From NCBI RefSeq assembly GCF_016862175.1, contig NZ_BOML01000040.1, forward strand, positions 186,001 through 250,000: a stretch of 64,000 bases of DNA, read 5' to 3'. Position 1 is the first letter of the stretch; every line of letters begins with the position of its first letter. The notes below the pieces were generated by a model. It was not told the origin of the DNA. It ran no database searches and saw nothing but the letters and a program-made list of their open reading frames with translations. Below are positions 29,204 to 37,207 of the stretch, piece by piece. A program made the translations under genes and the position numbers. This DNA is from Paractinoplanes durhamensis (GTDB lineage: Bacteria; Actinomycetota; Actinomycetes; Mycobacteriales; Micromonosporaceae).

Positions 29204-30856
29204 GTGCCCATGGGTTATGTGGACGTCGCCGGGGCCGGATTCGTGCTGCCCGACGGCCGGGAGCTGTTCGCCGACGTGTCGTTCCGGGTCGGTGAGGGCG
29301 CCAAGGTCGCGCTGGTCGGGCCGAACGGCGCGGGCAAGACCACGCTGCTGCGCCTGGTCGCGGGCGACCTGTCGGCGCAGACCGGGAGCATCGCGCGGTC
29401 CGGCGGGCTGGGCGTGATGCGCCAGTTCATCGGCATGATCGGCGACGACCGTACGCTGGAGGAGCTTGCTCTTTCGCTTGTCGAACCGCCGCTTCGGGCC
29501 GCCGGTGAACGACTGGCGACGGCCGCCGCGGCGCTCGACGAGACCGAGCGCAGCCAATTGGCGTACGCAAATGCTCTTGCTCATTGGGGTGAGGTCGGCG
29601 GTTATGACGTCGAGGTTCTCTTCGACACCGTCGCGGTGGCGATCCTCGACAAGCCGTGGGATCAGGTGCGGCACCGTCCGGTTCGGACACTCTCCGGCGG
29701 CCAGCAGAAGCGGTTCGCGCTCGACCTGCTGCTGCGCGGTCGCGACGAGGTGCTGCTGCTCGACGAGCCGGACAACTTCCTCGACGTGCCCGGCAAACGC
29801 TGGCTGGAGGGGCGGCTGCGGGAGTCGACGAAGTCGGTGCTGTTCGTGTCGCACGACCGGGAGTTGCTGGCGCAGACCGCCGACCGGGTGGTGGCGGTCG
29901 AGGGTGGCGGCGCCTGGACCCATCCGGGCGGGTTCGCCTCGTGGCACGAGGCCCGGGTCAACCGGCACGAGCGCCTGGAGGAGAACCGGCGGCGCTGGGA
30001 CGAGGAGCATCAGAAGCTGCGCGAGCTGATGTTCATGTACAAGCAGAAGGCCGCCTACAACTCGGACATGGCGTCGCGTTATCAGTCGGCGCAGACCCGG
30101 CTGCGACGGTTCGAGGAGGCCGGGCCGCCGCCGTTGCCGCCCAAGGAGCAGTCGCTGCGGATGAACCTGCGCGGTGGCCGCACCGGCAAGCGGGCGGTGA
30201 TGTGTGAGCAGCTCGAGCTGGAGAATTTGACGTTCCCGTTCGACCTGGAGATCTGGTACGGCGATCGGGTGGCGGTGCTGGGCGCCAACGGCACCGGCAA
30301 GTCGCACTTCCTGCGGCTGCTGGCGGCCGGCGGCTCCGATCCGGACGCGGAGAACAAGCCGGTCGACGGCGCGCCACTGGCCTATGTGGCGCACGGCGGG
30401 GTGGCCCGGCTCGGCGCGCGGGTGCGGCCCGGGCACTTCTCGCAGACGCACGACCGGCCCGAGCTGCTGGAGCGCACCCTCGTCGAGATCCTGTGGCGCG
30501 GCGACGACCACCGGTCCGGGAAGGATCGGGCCGGCGCGATGAAGGCCCTCAACCGGTACGAGCTCGCGGAGCAGGGCGATCAGAAGTTCGGCACGCTCTC
30601 CGGCGGGCAGCAGGCCCGGTTCCTCGTGCTGATGCTGGAGCTGTCCGGGGCGACTCTTCTGCTGCTGGACGAACCGACGGACAACCTGGACATGGCATCC
30701 GCGGAAGCCCTGGAGGAGGGCCTGAAGATGTTCGAGGGCACGGTGATGGCGGTCACCCACGACCGCTGGTTCACCCGCTCCTTCGACCGCTTCGTGCTGT
30801 TCCAGGGCGATGGCGAGGTCGTCGAGACGCCGGAGCCGGTCTGGGACGTCCGCTAG
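29204..30856 (+). CDS. ABC-F family ATPase (ribosome-associated type)
   Basis: 550 residues with two ATP-binding cassettes and no membrane segments. Cassette 1 has Walker A GPNGAGKTT, signature LSGGQQKR and Walker B LLLDEPDNFLD. Cassette 2 has GANGTGKSH, LSGGQQAR and LLLDEPTDNLD. The linker between them is long, charged and helical (NRHERLEENRRRWDEEHQKL). ABC-F proteins bind the ribosomal E site, and members act in antibiotic resistance or in rescue of stalled ribosomes; which applies here cannot be told. GTG 29204 or ATG 29210 can start it. A TPP riboswitch begins about 40 nt downstream. Confidence 0.9.
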   Translation: MPMGYVDVAGAGFVLPDGRELFADVSFRVGEGAKVALVGPNGAGKTTLLRLVAGDLSAQTGSIARSGGLGVMRQFIGMIGDDRTLEELALSLVEPPLRAAGERLATAAAALDETERSQLAYANALAHWGEVGGYDVEVLFDTVAVAILDKPWDQVRHRPVRTLSGGQQKRFALDLLLRGRDEVLLLDEPDNFLDVPGKRWLEGRLRESTKSVLFVSHDRELLAQTADRVVAVEGGGAWTHPGGFASWHEARVNRHERLEENRRRWDEEHQKLRELMFMYKQKAAYNSDMASRYQSAQTRLRRFEEAGPPPLPPKEQSLRMNLRGGRTGKRAVMCEQLELENLTFPFDLEIWYGDRVAVLGANGTGKSHFLRLLAAGGSDPDAENKPVDGAPLAYVAHGGVARLGARVRPGHFSQTHDRPELLERTLVEILWRGDDHRSGKDRAGAMKALNRYELAEQGDQKFGTLSGGQQARFLVLMLELSGATLLLLDEPTDNLDMASAEALEEGLKMFEGTVMAVTHDRWFTRSFDRFVLFQGDGEVVETPEPVWDVR

Positions 30857-30897
30857 CGCGACCCGCCCCGGGCCGGTTATGGTCCGAGACAAGACAA

Positions 30898-30990
30898 ACC
30901 CCACGGGAGTCCGGAGCACCGGGCTGAGAGGGGGGCTGAGGCAGCCCCCGACCGTCGAACCTGATCCGGATCATGCCGGCGCAGGGAGGA
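30898..30990 (+). promoter_or_regulatory. TPP riboswitch (THI element) controlling the thiamine cluster
   Basis: The conserved blocks CACGGGAG (30902-30909), CTGAGA (30924-30929) and CCTGATCCGGATCATGCCGG (30960-30979) are in the right order, with a variable hairpin (GGGGGCT/AGCCCCC) between. The 3' strand of the closing helix (GGGAGG, 30984-30989) is also the ribosome-binding site of the next gene, so TPP binding should block translation directly. That mechanism is inferred. Confidence 0.96.
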
Positions 30991-30999
30991 GCGTTCGTT

Positions 31000-31596
31000 G
31001 TGTTTCCTCGGCTTCACATCGTCACCGACGCGCTCGACGTGGTGCGGGGCGCGATCGGGCACGGGCCGGTCGTCATCCAGGTGCGGGTCAAGAGCGGTGA
31101 TCGGGACGCCTATCAGCTGACCGTGGCCGCGCTCGCGCTGTGCCGGGCCGCCGGCGATGCGCTCTGCCTGGTCGATGATCGGGTCGGCGTGGCCCTCGCG
31201 GCCGGTGCCGACGGCGTGCACGTCGGCGCGGACGACCTTCCGGTCGAGGCCGCCCGGCGGGTGCTCGGGCCGGCCGCGATCCTCGGCGCCACCTGCCGGA
31301 ACCCTTCCTCGGCCCGGGCCGCCGTCGCCGGCGGCGCCAGCTATCTCGGGGTCGGGCCGGTCTTCGCGACCATCAGCAAGGTGGGGCTGCCGCCGCCGAT
31401 CGGGGTGGACGGGCTTGCCGCCGTCGTCGACGCGGTGCCGGGCACACCGGTGATCGCGATCGCGGGCATCACCGTGGCGCGGGTCGCCGAGCTGCCCGGA
31501 CACGGCGTCGCGGCGATCTCGGCCATCGCCGCCGACCCGGCCGGGGCGACCGTGAAGTTCCTGGGGGCACTCGCAGCGCGCGGCGGTGTTGCATGA
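31000..31596 (+). CDS. thiE: Thiamine phosphate synthase
   Basis: 198 residues, a TIM barrel that joins HMP-PP and the thiazole phosphate. Family features are QVRVK (diphosphate binding, at the QxRxK site), VDDRVGVALAAGADGVHVG (metal and substrate site) and YLGVGPVFAT. I place the start at GTG 31000, nine bases after GGAGGA at the end of the riboswitch; an upstream ATG at 30973 lies inside the aptamer. Its stop overlaps the thiO ATG by four bases. First gene of a tightly packed seven-gene thiamine operon. Confidence 0.93.
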   Translation: MFPRLHIVTDALDVVRGAIGHGPVVIQVRVKSGDRDAYQLTVAALALCRAAGDALCLVDDRVGVALAAGADGVHVGADDLPVEAARRVLGPAAILGATCRNPSSARAAVAGGASYLGVGPVFATISKVGLPPPIGVDGLAAVVDAVPGTPVIAIAGITVARVAELPGHGVAAISAIAADPAGATVKFLGALAARGGVA

Positions 31597-32597
31597 CCAG
31601 CGTCGCGGTCGTCGGGGGCGGGATCATCGGGCTGGCGATCGCTTGGCGTCTTCAGGAGCGTGGTGCCGATGTCGTCGTGCTCGACGACGGTGAGCCGGGG
31701 GCCTGGTATGTGGCGGCCGGCATGCTGGCGCCCGGTGGTGAGGCCAGTCACGAGGAACCGGAGCTGATCCGGCTGCTGGCGGCGGGCAACGAGCGGTGGC
31801 CGGCCTTCGCGGCGGAGCTCGGCGTCGACGTCGGCTATGACGACACCGGCACGCTCAGCCTGGCGATGACCGCGGACGATCTGGCCGCGGCGGCCCGGGA
31901 CTGGACCCGGCAGAAACTGCCCCTGCTGCGCCCCTCCGAGCTGCGCGAACGCGAGCCGGCCCTGTCGCCGCGGGTGCGGGCCGGGGTCTACTCGCCGGCC
32001 GAGCGGCAGGTGGATCCGCGCCGGGTGGTGGCGGCGCTGCGCGACCGGCTGGCCGATCGGATCGTCAGCAAGCGGATCGTCGATCTGTCCGAGGTGGCCG
32101 CGCCGACCGTGATCGTCGCGGCCGGCTGCGGGACGGCCGCGCTGACCGGGCTGCCGATCCGGCCGGTCAAGGGGCAGGTGCTGCGGCTGCGCGGCGAGCC
32201 GGGGCTTCTCCGGCACGTTCTGGAGGCGGCGGTCGACGGGCGGCACGTCTACGTGGTGCCGCGCGCGGACGGCGAGATCGTCGTGGGGGCTACCCAGGAG
32301 GAGCGCACCGACCGGACGGTCACCGCCGGGGGCGTGCACGAACTGCTGCGCGCGGCCATCGAGCTGGTGCCGGATCTGGCCGAGTGTGCGCTGGTCGAGA
32401 CGGTTGCCGGGCACCGGCCGGGCACGCCGGACAACGCGCCGCTGCTCGGCCGGCACGACGAGCGGGTGATCGTGGCGGCCGGGCACTTCCGCAACGGGGT
32501 GCTGCTCGCGCCGATCACCGCCGACCTGATCGCCGGCCTGGTCCTGGACGAGGTCGCGGATCCGTTGCTCCACCACTTCACGCCGGGGAGGTTCTGA
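31593..32597 (+). CDS. thiO: Glycine oxidase ThiO
   Basis: 334 residues. A FAD-dependent amine oxidase that makes dehydroglycine for thiazole synthesis. The N-terminal dinucleotide-binding fold (VAVVGGGIIGLAIAWRL, residues 4-20) and the C-terminal GHRPGTPDNAPLLG and GHFRNGVLLAPIT are typical of the DadA/ThiO group. The presence of ThiO predicts the aerobic route rather than the tyrosine-lyase ThiH. It overlaps thiE by four bases and thiS by one. Confidence 0.94.
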   Translation: MTSVAVVGGGIIGLAIAWRLQERGADVVVLDDGEPGAWYVAAGMLAPGGEASHEEPELIRLLAAGNERWPAFAAELGVDVGYDDTGTLSLAMTADDLAAAARDWTRQKLPLLRPSELREREPALSPRVRAGVYSPAERQVDPRRVVAALRDRLADRIVSKRIVDLSEVAAPTVIVAAGCGTAALTGLPIRPVKGQVLRLRGEPGLLRHVLEAAVDGRHVYVVPRADGEIVVGATQEERTDRTVTAGGVHELLRAAIELVPDLAECALVETVAGHRPGTPDNAPLLGRHDERVIVAAGHFRNGVLLAPITADLIAGLVLDEVADPLLHHFTPGRF

Positions 32598-32800
32598 TGC
32601 GGTTGACGGTCAACGGGCGGGAACTTGTCGAAGGCGGGGACGGGCTGTCGGTGGCGGATCTCGTCGAGCGGCTGACCGCGGCCCGGCGCGGCGTGGCGGT
32701 GGCGGTCAACGGGACCGTCGTGCCCCGCAGCACCTGGGACGACGCGCGGCTCGCCGACGGGGACGCGGTCGAGGTGCTCACCGCGGCGCAGGGGGGATGA
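32597..32800 (+). CDS. thiS: Sulfur carrier protein ThiS
   Basis: 67 residues, a ubiquitin-like sulfur carrier ending in the required Gly-Gly (TAAQGG), whose thiocarboxylate donates sulfur to the thiazole ring. VNGRELVEGGDGLSVADLV and AVAVNGTVVPRSTW are the family signature. The ATG at 32597 shares its A with the thiO stop. It overlaps thiG by four bases. No thiF/moeB-type activating enzyme is in the window. Confidence 0.95.
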   Translation: MRLTVNGRELVEGGDGLSVADLVERLTAARRGVAVAVNGTVVPRSTWDDARLADGDAVEVLTAAQGG

Positions 32801-33546
32801 CGATGTTCTTCGGAGAATCCCGGCTCATCCTCGGCACCGGGGGAGCCAACAGTCTCAGCGCTCTCGAGGACGCTGTTCGCGCCTCCGGCACCGAGCTGGT
32901 CACCGTCGCGCTGCGCCGGATCGACGCGGCCGGGCCGGGGCTGCTGCCGATGCTCGATCGGGCCGGGGTGCGGATCCTGCCGAACACGGCCGGCTGCTAC
33001 ACCGCGGCGGATGCGATCAAGACGGCCCGGCTGGCCCGGGACGCGTTCGAGACCGATCTGGTCAAGCTCGAGGTGATCGGCGACGAGCGGACCCTGCTGC
33101 CGGACGGCGTCGAGCTGCTGGTCGCGGCCGAGAAACTGGTGGCGGACGGGTTCACCGTGCTGCCGTACACCACCGACGACCCGATCCTGGCCCGCCGGCT
33201 CGCCGATGTCGGTTGCGCCGCGGTGATGCCGGCCGGGTCGCCGATCGGTTCCGGGCTGGGCATCTCCAATCCGCACCACATCGAGCTCATCCGGCAGACG
33301 GTCGACGTGCCGGTGGTCCTCGACGCGGGGATCGGGACGGCCTCGGATGCGGCGCTCGCCATGGAGCTCGGCTGCGACGCGGTGCTGATCGCGAGTGCGA
33401 TCACCCGGGCCGACGATCCGGCGGGGATGGCGGCGGCGATGCGGCATGCGGTCGCCGGCGGTCGCCTCGCCTACACCTCGGGGCGGATTCCGCGGCGCTT
33501 CCACGCGCTCGCGTCCACGTCGGACGATGGGCTGGCGCGGTGGTGA
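32797..33546 (+). CDS. thiG: Thiazole synthase ThiG
   Basis: 249 residues, a TIM barrel that assembles thiazole phosphate from deoxyxylulose phosphate, dehydroglycine and ThiS thiocarboxylate. The Schiff-base lysine is Lys90 in DLVKLEVIGD. PAGSPIGSGLGISNPH and VVLDAGIGTASDAA are conserved phosphate-site motifs. It overlaps thiS by four bases and the next gene by four. Confidence 0.96.
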   Translation: MTMFFGESRLILGTGGANSLSALEDAVRASGTELVTVALRRIDAAGPGLLPMLDRAGVRILPNTAGCYTAADAIKTARLARDAFETDLVKLEVIGDERTLLPDGVELLVAAEKLVADGFTVLPYTTDDPILARRLADVGCAAVMPAGSPIGSGLGISNPHHIELIRQTVDVPVVLDAGIGTASDAALAMELGCDAVLIASAITRADDPAGMAAAMRHAVAGGRLAYTSGRIPRRFHALASTSDDGLARW

Positions 33547-34265
33547 CGCCGAGCGGTCTGGTGCTGCTCACCGATCGGCGGCTCGCCTCCGGCTCGCTTC
33601 CGTGGGTGGTTGCGCGAGCGGTCCGCGGCGGCGTCGCCTGGGTCGTTCTCCGGGAACGCGATTTGCCGTACGCCGAGCGAAGAGCACTCGCGGTCACGTT
33701 GCGGGATCTCCTGCCGCCGGGCCGGTTGATCGTGGCCGGGCCGGATCCGCTCGGGGCGGACGCGGTGCACCTGGCCGAGGCCGACCCGCTGCCGGCCGCG
33801 GGCGTGGCGCTGATCGGCCGTTCCCAGCACGACGTGCCGGCGCTGTCCATCGAGGACTACGTGATGCTGTCGCCGGTCTTCCCGACGTCGACCAAGCCGG
33901 GGTACGGGCCGGCGCTCGGGGCGGCCGGGGCGGCCGCGCTTGCCGGGGACGTGCCGTGGCTGGCGCTCGGCGGGGTCGACTCGCCGGGGCGGGCCGCGGA
34001 ATGTGCGGTGGCCGGCGCCCGGGGGATCGCGGTTCTCGGCGCGATCATGCGGTCGCCCGATCCGGAGGCGACCGCGCGGGTGCTGGCCTCGGCATTCGGG
34101 GCGGCGCGGACCTCTCGGGCCCATGACTCCGTCGCTGACGTGCGGCTTCTCGCCTCCGGGACGGCGCGGCCGTCCGGGACGGCCCGGCCCGCGGGGGTGG
34201 CTCGGCCGGCGATGCCACCCTCGATGCGCAGCCGCGGGCCGGCCGGATCGGCGGGGCCGCGATGA
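33543..34265 (+). CDS. ThiE/TenI-like protein with repetitive C-terminal tail
   Basis: 240 residues. Residues 1-185 form a second ThiE/TenI-type barrel (LVLLTDRRLASG, WVVLRERDLPYAERR, GADAVHLAEADP, LSPVFPTSTKPGYGPALG). It lacks the VDDR segment of true ThiE. TenI of B. subtilis is a thiazole tautomerase; its catalytic His precedes VFET, but here the equivalent place is Ser (LSPVF), so activity is uncertain. The last 55 residues are low-complexity (SGTARPSGTARPAGVARPA), encoded by short GC repeats. The GTG at 33543 overlaps the thiG stop. Position between thiG and thiD supports a role on the thiazole branch. Confidence 0.8.
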   Translation: MTPSGLVLLTDRRLASGSLPWVVARAVRGGVAWVVLRERDLPYAERRALAVTLRDLLPPGRLIVAGPDPLGADAVHLAEADPLPAAGVALIGRSQHDVPALSIEDYVMLSPVFPTSTKPGYGPALGAAGAAALAGDVPWLALGGVDSPGRAAECAVAGARGIAVLGAIMRSPDPEATARVLASAFGAARTSRAHDSVADVRLLASGTARPSGTARPAGVARPAMPPSMRSRGPAGSAGPR

Positions 34266-35020
34266 CGCCGCCGGTCGTGTTGACCATTGCCGGGTCGGAT
34301 TCCGGTGGGGGAGCGGGGATTCAGGCGGATCTCAAGACGTTTGCCGCGCTCGGGGTCTATGGCACCTCGGTGGTCACCGCCATCACCGCGCAGAACACCC
34401 TTGGGGTCACGGCCATTCATCCGGTGCCGGTGGAGATCGTGGCGGCGCAGCTCGACGCGGTGCTCGCCGATTTTCCGGTGGCGGCGGTCAAGGTCGGGAT
34501 GATCGGGGATCGGGCCGTTGCCGAGATGCTTGTCGAGCGCGGGGCGCAATTGCCCAACCTCGTCGTGGATCCGGTACTCGTTGCTACTTCCGGGGCTCGG
34601 CTCGCGGCCGCTGCGTTTGTGGCACCGCTCCTCGCGTACAAAAGCATCTTGACGCCGAATCGGCAGGAAGCCGCCGCCCTCACCGGAAGCCCTTGTGAGA
34701 CGGCCGAGGAAATGATTTCGGCGGCTGTTCGGCTCGCCGCGGGCGGGCCTCGTGCGGTGGTGGTGACCGGCAGTGAGCTCGCGGTTGACGTGCTGCATTG
34801 CGACGGCGAAACGTCGGTGCTGCGCGGCGAACCGGTGGAGACGACAAACAATCACGGGTCGGGGTGCACGTTTTCCTCGGCGGTGGCGGTGCGGCTGGCG
34901 CTCGGTGACGACGTGCGCTCGGCCGTGCTCGCCGCGAAGAAGTATGTGGCCGCGGCGCTGGCCGGTGGTCGTTCGTGGCGGCTGGGTGCCGGGCCCGGAC
35001 CGCTGAATCACTTCGCCTGA
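34262..35020 (+). CDS. thiD: Hydroxymethylpyrimidine(-phosphate) kinase
   Basis: 252 residues of the ribokinase fold. It phosphorylates HMP and HMP-P to HMP-PP. TIAGSDSGGGAGIQADLKTF at the N terminus, VVDPVLVATSG in the middle and the anion-hole NHGSGCTFSSAVA near the C terminus are diagnostic. It overlaps the TenI-like gene by four bases. A 76-nt gap with its own ribosome-binding site, but no second riboswitch, separates it from thiC. Confidence 0.95.
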   Translation: MTPPVVLTIAGSDSGGGAGIQADLKTFAALGVYGTSVVTAITAQNTLGVTAIHPVPVEIVAAQLDAVLADFPVAAVKVGMIGDRAVAEMLVERGAQLPNLVVDPVLVATSGARLAAAAFVAPLLAYKSILTPNRQEAAALTGSPCETAEEMISAAVRLAAGGPRAVVVTGSELAVDVLHCDGETSVLRGEPVETTNNHGSGCTFSSAVAVRLALGDDVRSAVLAAKKYVAAALAGGRSWRLGAGPGPLNHFA

Positions 35021-35096
35021 CGGTTACCCCCTCGGCCCGGCCGTGGGATCCGTGCTGCCGTCGTCCGTCTGTTTAGTACCGGTTTGGGAGGAAAAG

Positions 35097-36644
35097 ATGA
35101 GGCGCAAGGTGTACGTCGAAGGGTCGCGGCCCGAATTGCAGGTGCCGTTCACCGAGTTGGAATTGACCGACGATTCCACGTTCCGGCTCTATGACACCTC
35201 GGGGCCCGGCAGTGATCCGTCGGTGGGGCTGCCGCCGCTGCGGTCGGGGTGGAGTCAGGGGCGTACCCAATTGGGGTTTGCCCGGGCCGGCGTCGTGACG
35301 CCGGAGATGGAGTTCGCCGCTGTTCGAGAAGGGGTTTCGCCGTCCTTGGTGCGGGACGAGATCGCCGCGGGGCGGGCCGTGCTGCCGGCCAACAAGAATC
35401 ACCCGGAATCGGAGCCGATGGTGATCGGGTCGCGCTTTCTGGTGAAGGTCAACGCGAACATCGGGACGTCCGCGGTGACCTCTTCGGTCGCCGAGGAGGT
35501 CGACAAGATGACCTGGGCGACGCGGTGGGGTGCGGACACCGTGATGGATCTGTCGACCGGTCCGCGGATCCATGAGACCCGTGAGGCGATCATCCGAAAC
35601 TCTCCCGTTCCGATCGGGACGGTTCCGCTCTATCAGGCCCTCGAAAAGGTCAACGGGGATCCGGAGAAGCTCAGTTTTTCGCTGTTCCGGGACACCGTTC
35701 TGGAGCAGGCCGAGCAGGGTGTGGATTACATGACGATCCATGCCGGGGTGCTGCTGCCCTATGTGCCGCTCACCACCGATCGGGTCACCGGGATCGTGTC
35801 CCGCGGCGGCTCGATCATGGCGGCCTGGTGTCTGGCGCACCACGAGGAGAACTTCCTCTACACAAATTTCGCCGAGCTCTGCCGGATATTTGCGGAATAT
35901 GACATCACGTTCTCGCTCGGTGATGGGCTGCGGCCGGGATCCATCGCGGATGCCAACGACGAGGCGCAGTTCGCCGAGCTGCGGACCCTCGGGGAGTTGA
36001 CGCACATCGCCTGGGAGCACGACGTGCAGGTGATGGTCGAGGGGCCCGGGCACGTGCCGATGCACAAGATCAAGGAGAACGTGGATCTGCAGGTCGCACT
36101 GTGCGGGGGAGCGCCGTTCTATACCCTCGGGCCGCTGACCACGGATATCGCGCCCGCCTACGACCACATCACGTCGGCGATCGGGGCCGCGATGATCGGG
36201 ATGTTCGGGACCGCGATGCTCTGTTACGTCACGCCCAAGGAACACCTCGGGCTGCCGAACCGGGACGACGTCAAGGCCGGGATGATCGCCTACAAGATCG
36301 CGGCGCACGCGGCCGACCTGGCCAAGGGGCATCCGGGGGCGCAGGCCTGGGACGATGCCCTCTCGAAGGCCCGGTTCGAGTTCCGCTGGGAGGATCAGTT
36401 CGAGCTGGCGCTGGATCCGGTCACGGCGCGGGCCTATCACGACGAGACGTTGCCGGCGGCGCCCGCGAAGACGGCCCACTTCTGCTCGATGTGCGGGCCG
36501 AAGTTCTGCTCGATGAAGATCTCGCACGAGTTGCGGGCGCGGGGCTTGCGTGACAAATCGGATGAATTTCGCTCTTCGGGCGGGAAGGTTTATGTGGAGG
36601 TGCAGGCGGGGTCGCCGCCTGCACCCGCCCGTCAGAGCTTGTAG
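35097..36644 (+). CDS. thiC: Phosphomethylpyrimidine synthase ThiC
   Basis: 515 residues. A radical SAM enzyme that rearranges aminoimidazole ribotide to HMP-P. The C-terminal 4Fe-4S motif C-x2-C-x4-C (CSMCGPKFC, about residues 460-468) and the core (VNANIGTSAVTSSVAEEVDK, VEGPGHVPMHKIKENV) are intact. ATG 35097 (MRRKVYVEGSRPELQVPF) has GGGAGGA at 35087-35093; an in-frame GTG at 35043 has none. The N-terminal extension of some ThiC proteins is short here. Last gene of the thiamine run; its 3' end overlaps the convergent RNase gene by 13 bp. Confidence 0.96.
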   Translation: MRRKVYVEGSRPELQVPFTELELTDDSTFRLYDTSGPGSDPSVGLPPLRSGWSQGRTQLGFARAGVVTPEMEFAAVREGVSPSLVRDEIAAGRAVLPANKNHPESEPMVIGSRFLVKVNANIGTSAVTSSVAEEVDKMTWATRWGADTVMDLSTGPRIHETREAIIRNSPVPIGTVPLYQALEKVNGDPEKLSFSLFRDTVLEQAEQGVDYMTIHAGVLLPYVPLTTDRVTGIVSRGGSIMAAWCLAHHEENFLYTNFAELCRIFAEYDITFSLGDGLRPGSIADANDEAQFAELRTLGELTHIAWEHDVQVMVEGPGHVPMHKIKENVDLQVALCGGAPFYTLGPLTTDIAPAYDHITSAIGAAMIGMFGTAMLCYVTPKEHLGLPNRDDVKAGMIAYKIAAHAADLAKGHPGAQAWDDALSKARFEFRWEDQFELALDPVTARAYHDETLPAAPAKTAHFCSMCGPKFCSMKISHELRARGLRDKSDEFRSSGGKVYVEVQAGSPPAPARQSL

Positions 36645-37072
36645 AACGTGACGTAGTGGTCGGGGGTGAACCAGGTCTCCTTGGTGGAGCGGTTCACCAC
36701 GATCCGGTAGGCGTCGCGGCTCGCACCGCGGGCGCGGGAGTAGACGTCGTACTCGTTGTAGTTCGCGTTCGCCGGGAGCTGGCCCTCACGGTTCTGGAAG
36801 GTGCCGCCGGTGTAGTTGTACTGGCCGTACGGCCAGGAGTACCAGCCGGCCGTGGTCGGCCAGCCGAGCGAGCTCCAGCCGGTGCGGGCCGTGCGGGCCG
36901 CCGAGCAGCGGGAGATGGTGCAGGACGAGTAGACCGCGGCCTCGGCGGCGGGGGTGTGCGTCGGTGCGATTACCGCCGGCGCCACCAGGCCGGTGCCGGA
37001 CAGGGCGAAGACCAGGGCGAAGCCGGCGAGGAGCCGGCCGAGGCGGGTGCGGGGTTGCCGGTCAGTGATCAT
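36632..37072 (-). CDS. Secreted guanyl-specific ribonuclease (RNase Sa/N1 type)
   Basis: 146 residues. The N terminus is a Sec signal peptide (RTRLGRLLAGFALVFALSG, then a linker to about residue 47). The C-terminal domain matches microbial guanyl RNases of the Sa/T1/N1 group: Glu107 (NEYDVY), Arg123 (AYRIVV) and His139 (DHYVTFY) occupy the catalytic triad positions. It would cut single-stranded RNA after G outside the cell. I start at ATG 37072; the open frame extends upstream without a signal-like sequence. No barstar-type inhibitor gene is adjacent, as is normal when the enzyme is exported. It is convergent with thiC. Confidence 0.87.
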   Translation of the reverse strand: MITDRQPRTRLGRLLAGFALVFALSGTGLVAPAVIAPTHTPAAEAAVYSSCTISRCSAARTARTGWSSLGWPTTAGWYSWPYGQYNYTGGTFQNREGQLPANANYNEYDVYSRARGASRDAYRIVVNRSTKETWFTPDHYVTFYKL

Positions 37073-37135
37073 GATCGGACTCCGATGCCGTCGTGGGGTC
37101 GGGGGTTGACCCGGTTCCCGACATCCTCGGCTGTC

Positions 37136-37155
37136 GATGTACTCACCGGTACATC
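37136..37155. promoter_or_regulatory. Operator-like inverted repeat upstream of the RNase gene
   Basis: GATGTAC (37136-37142), a 6-nt spacer and GTACATC (37149-37155) form a perfect 7-bp inverted repeat 64 nt upstream of the RNase start, in an AT-richer gap. The size suits a dimeric repressor or activator. Which gene it serves is inferred. Confidence 0.4.
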
Positions 37156-37207
37156 TTCGGCAGGTCATTCCATTTATGTTCGTCTATGCGTTACTTCGTT
37201 ACATCGA

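Noticed and set aside
28466..30919. Upstream extension of the - strand frame that ends at 27638 (1093 codons in all)
   Set aside because: It lies antisense to the methyltransferase and ABC-F genes; only the part from 28465 down looks like a real protein.
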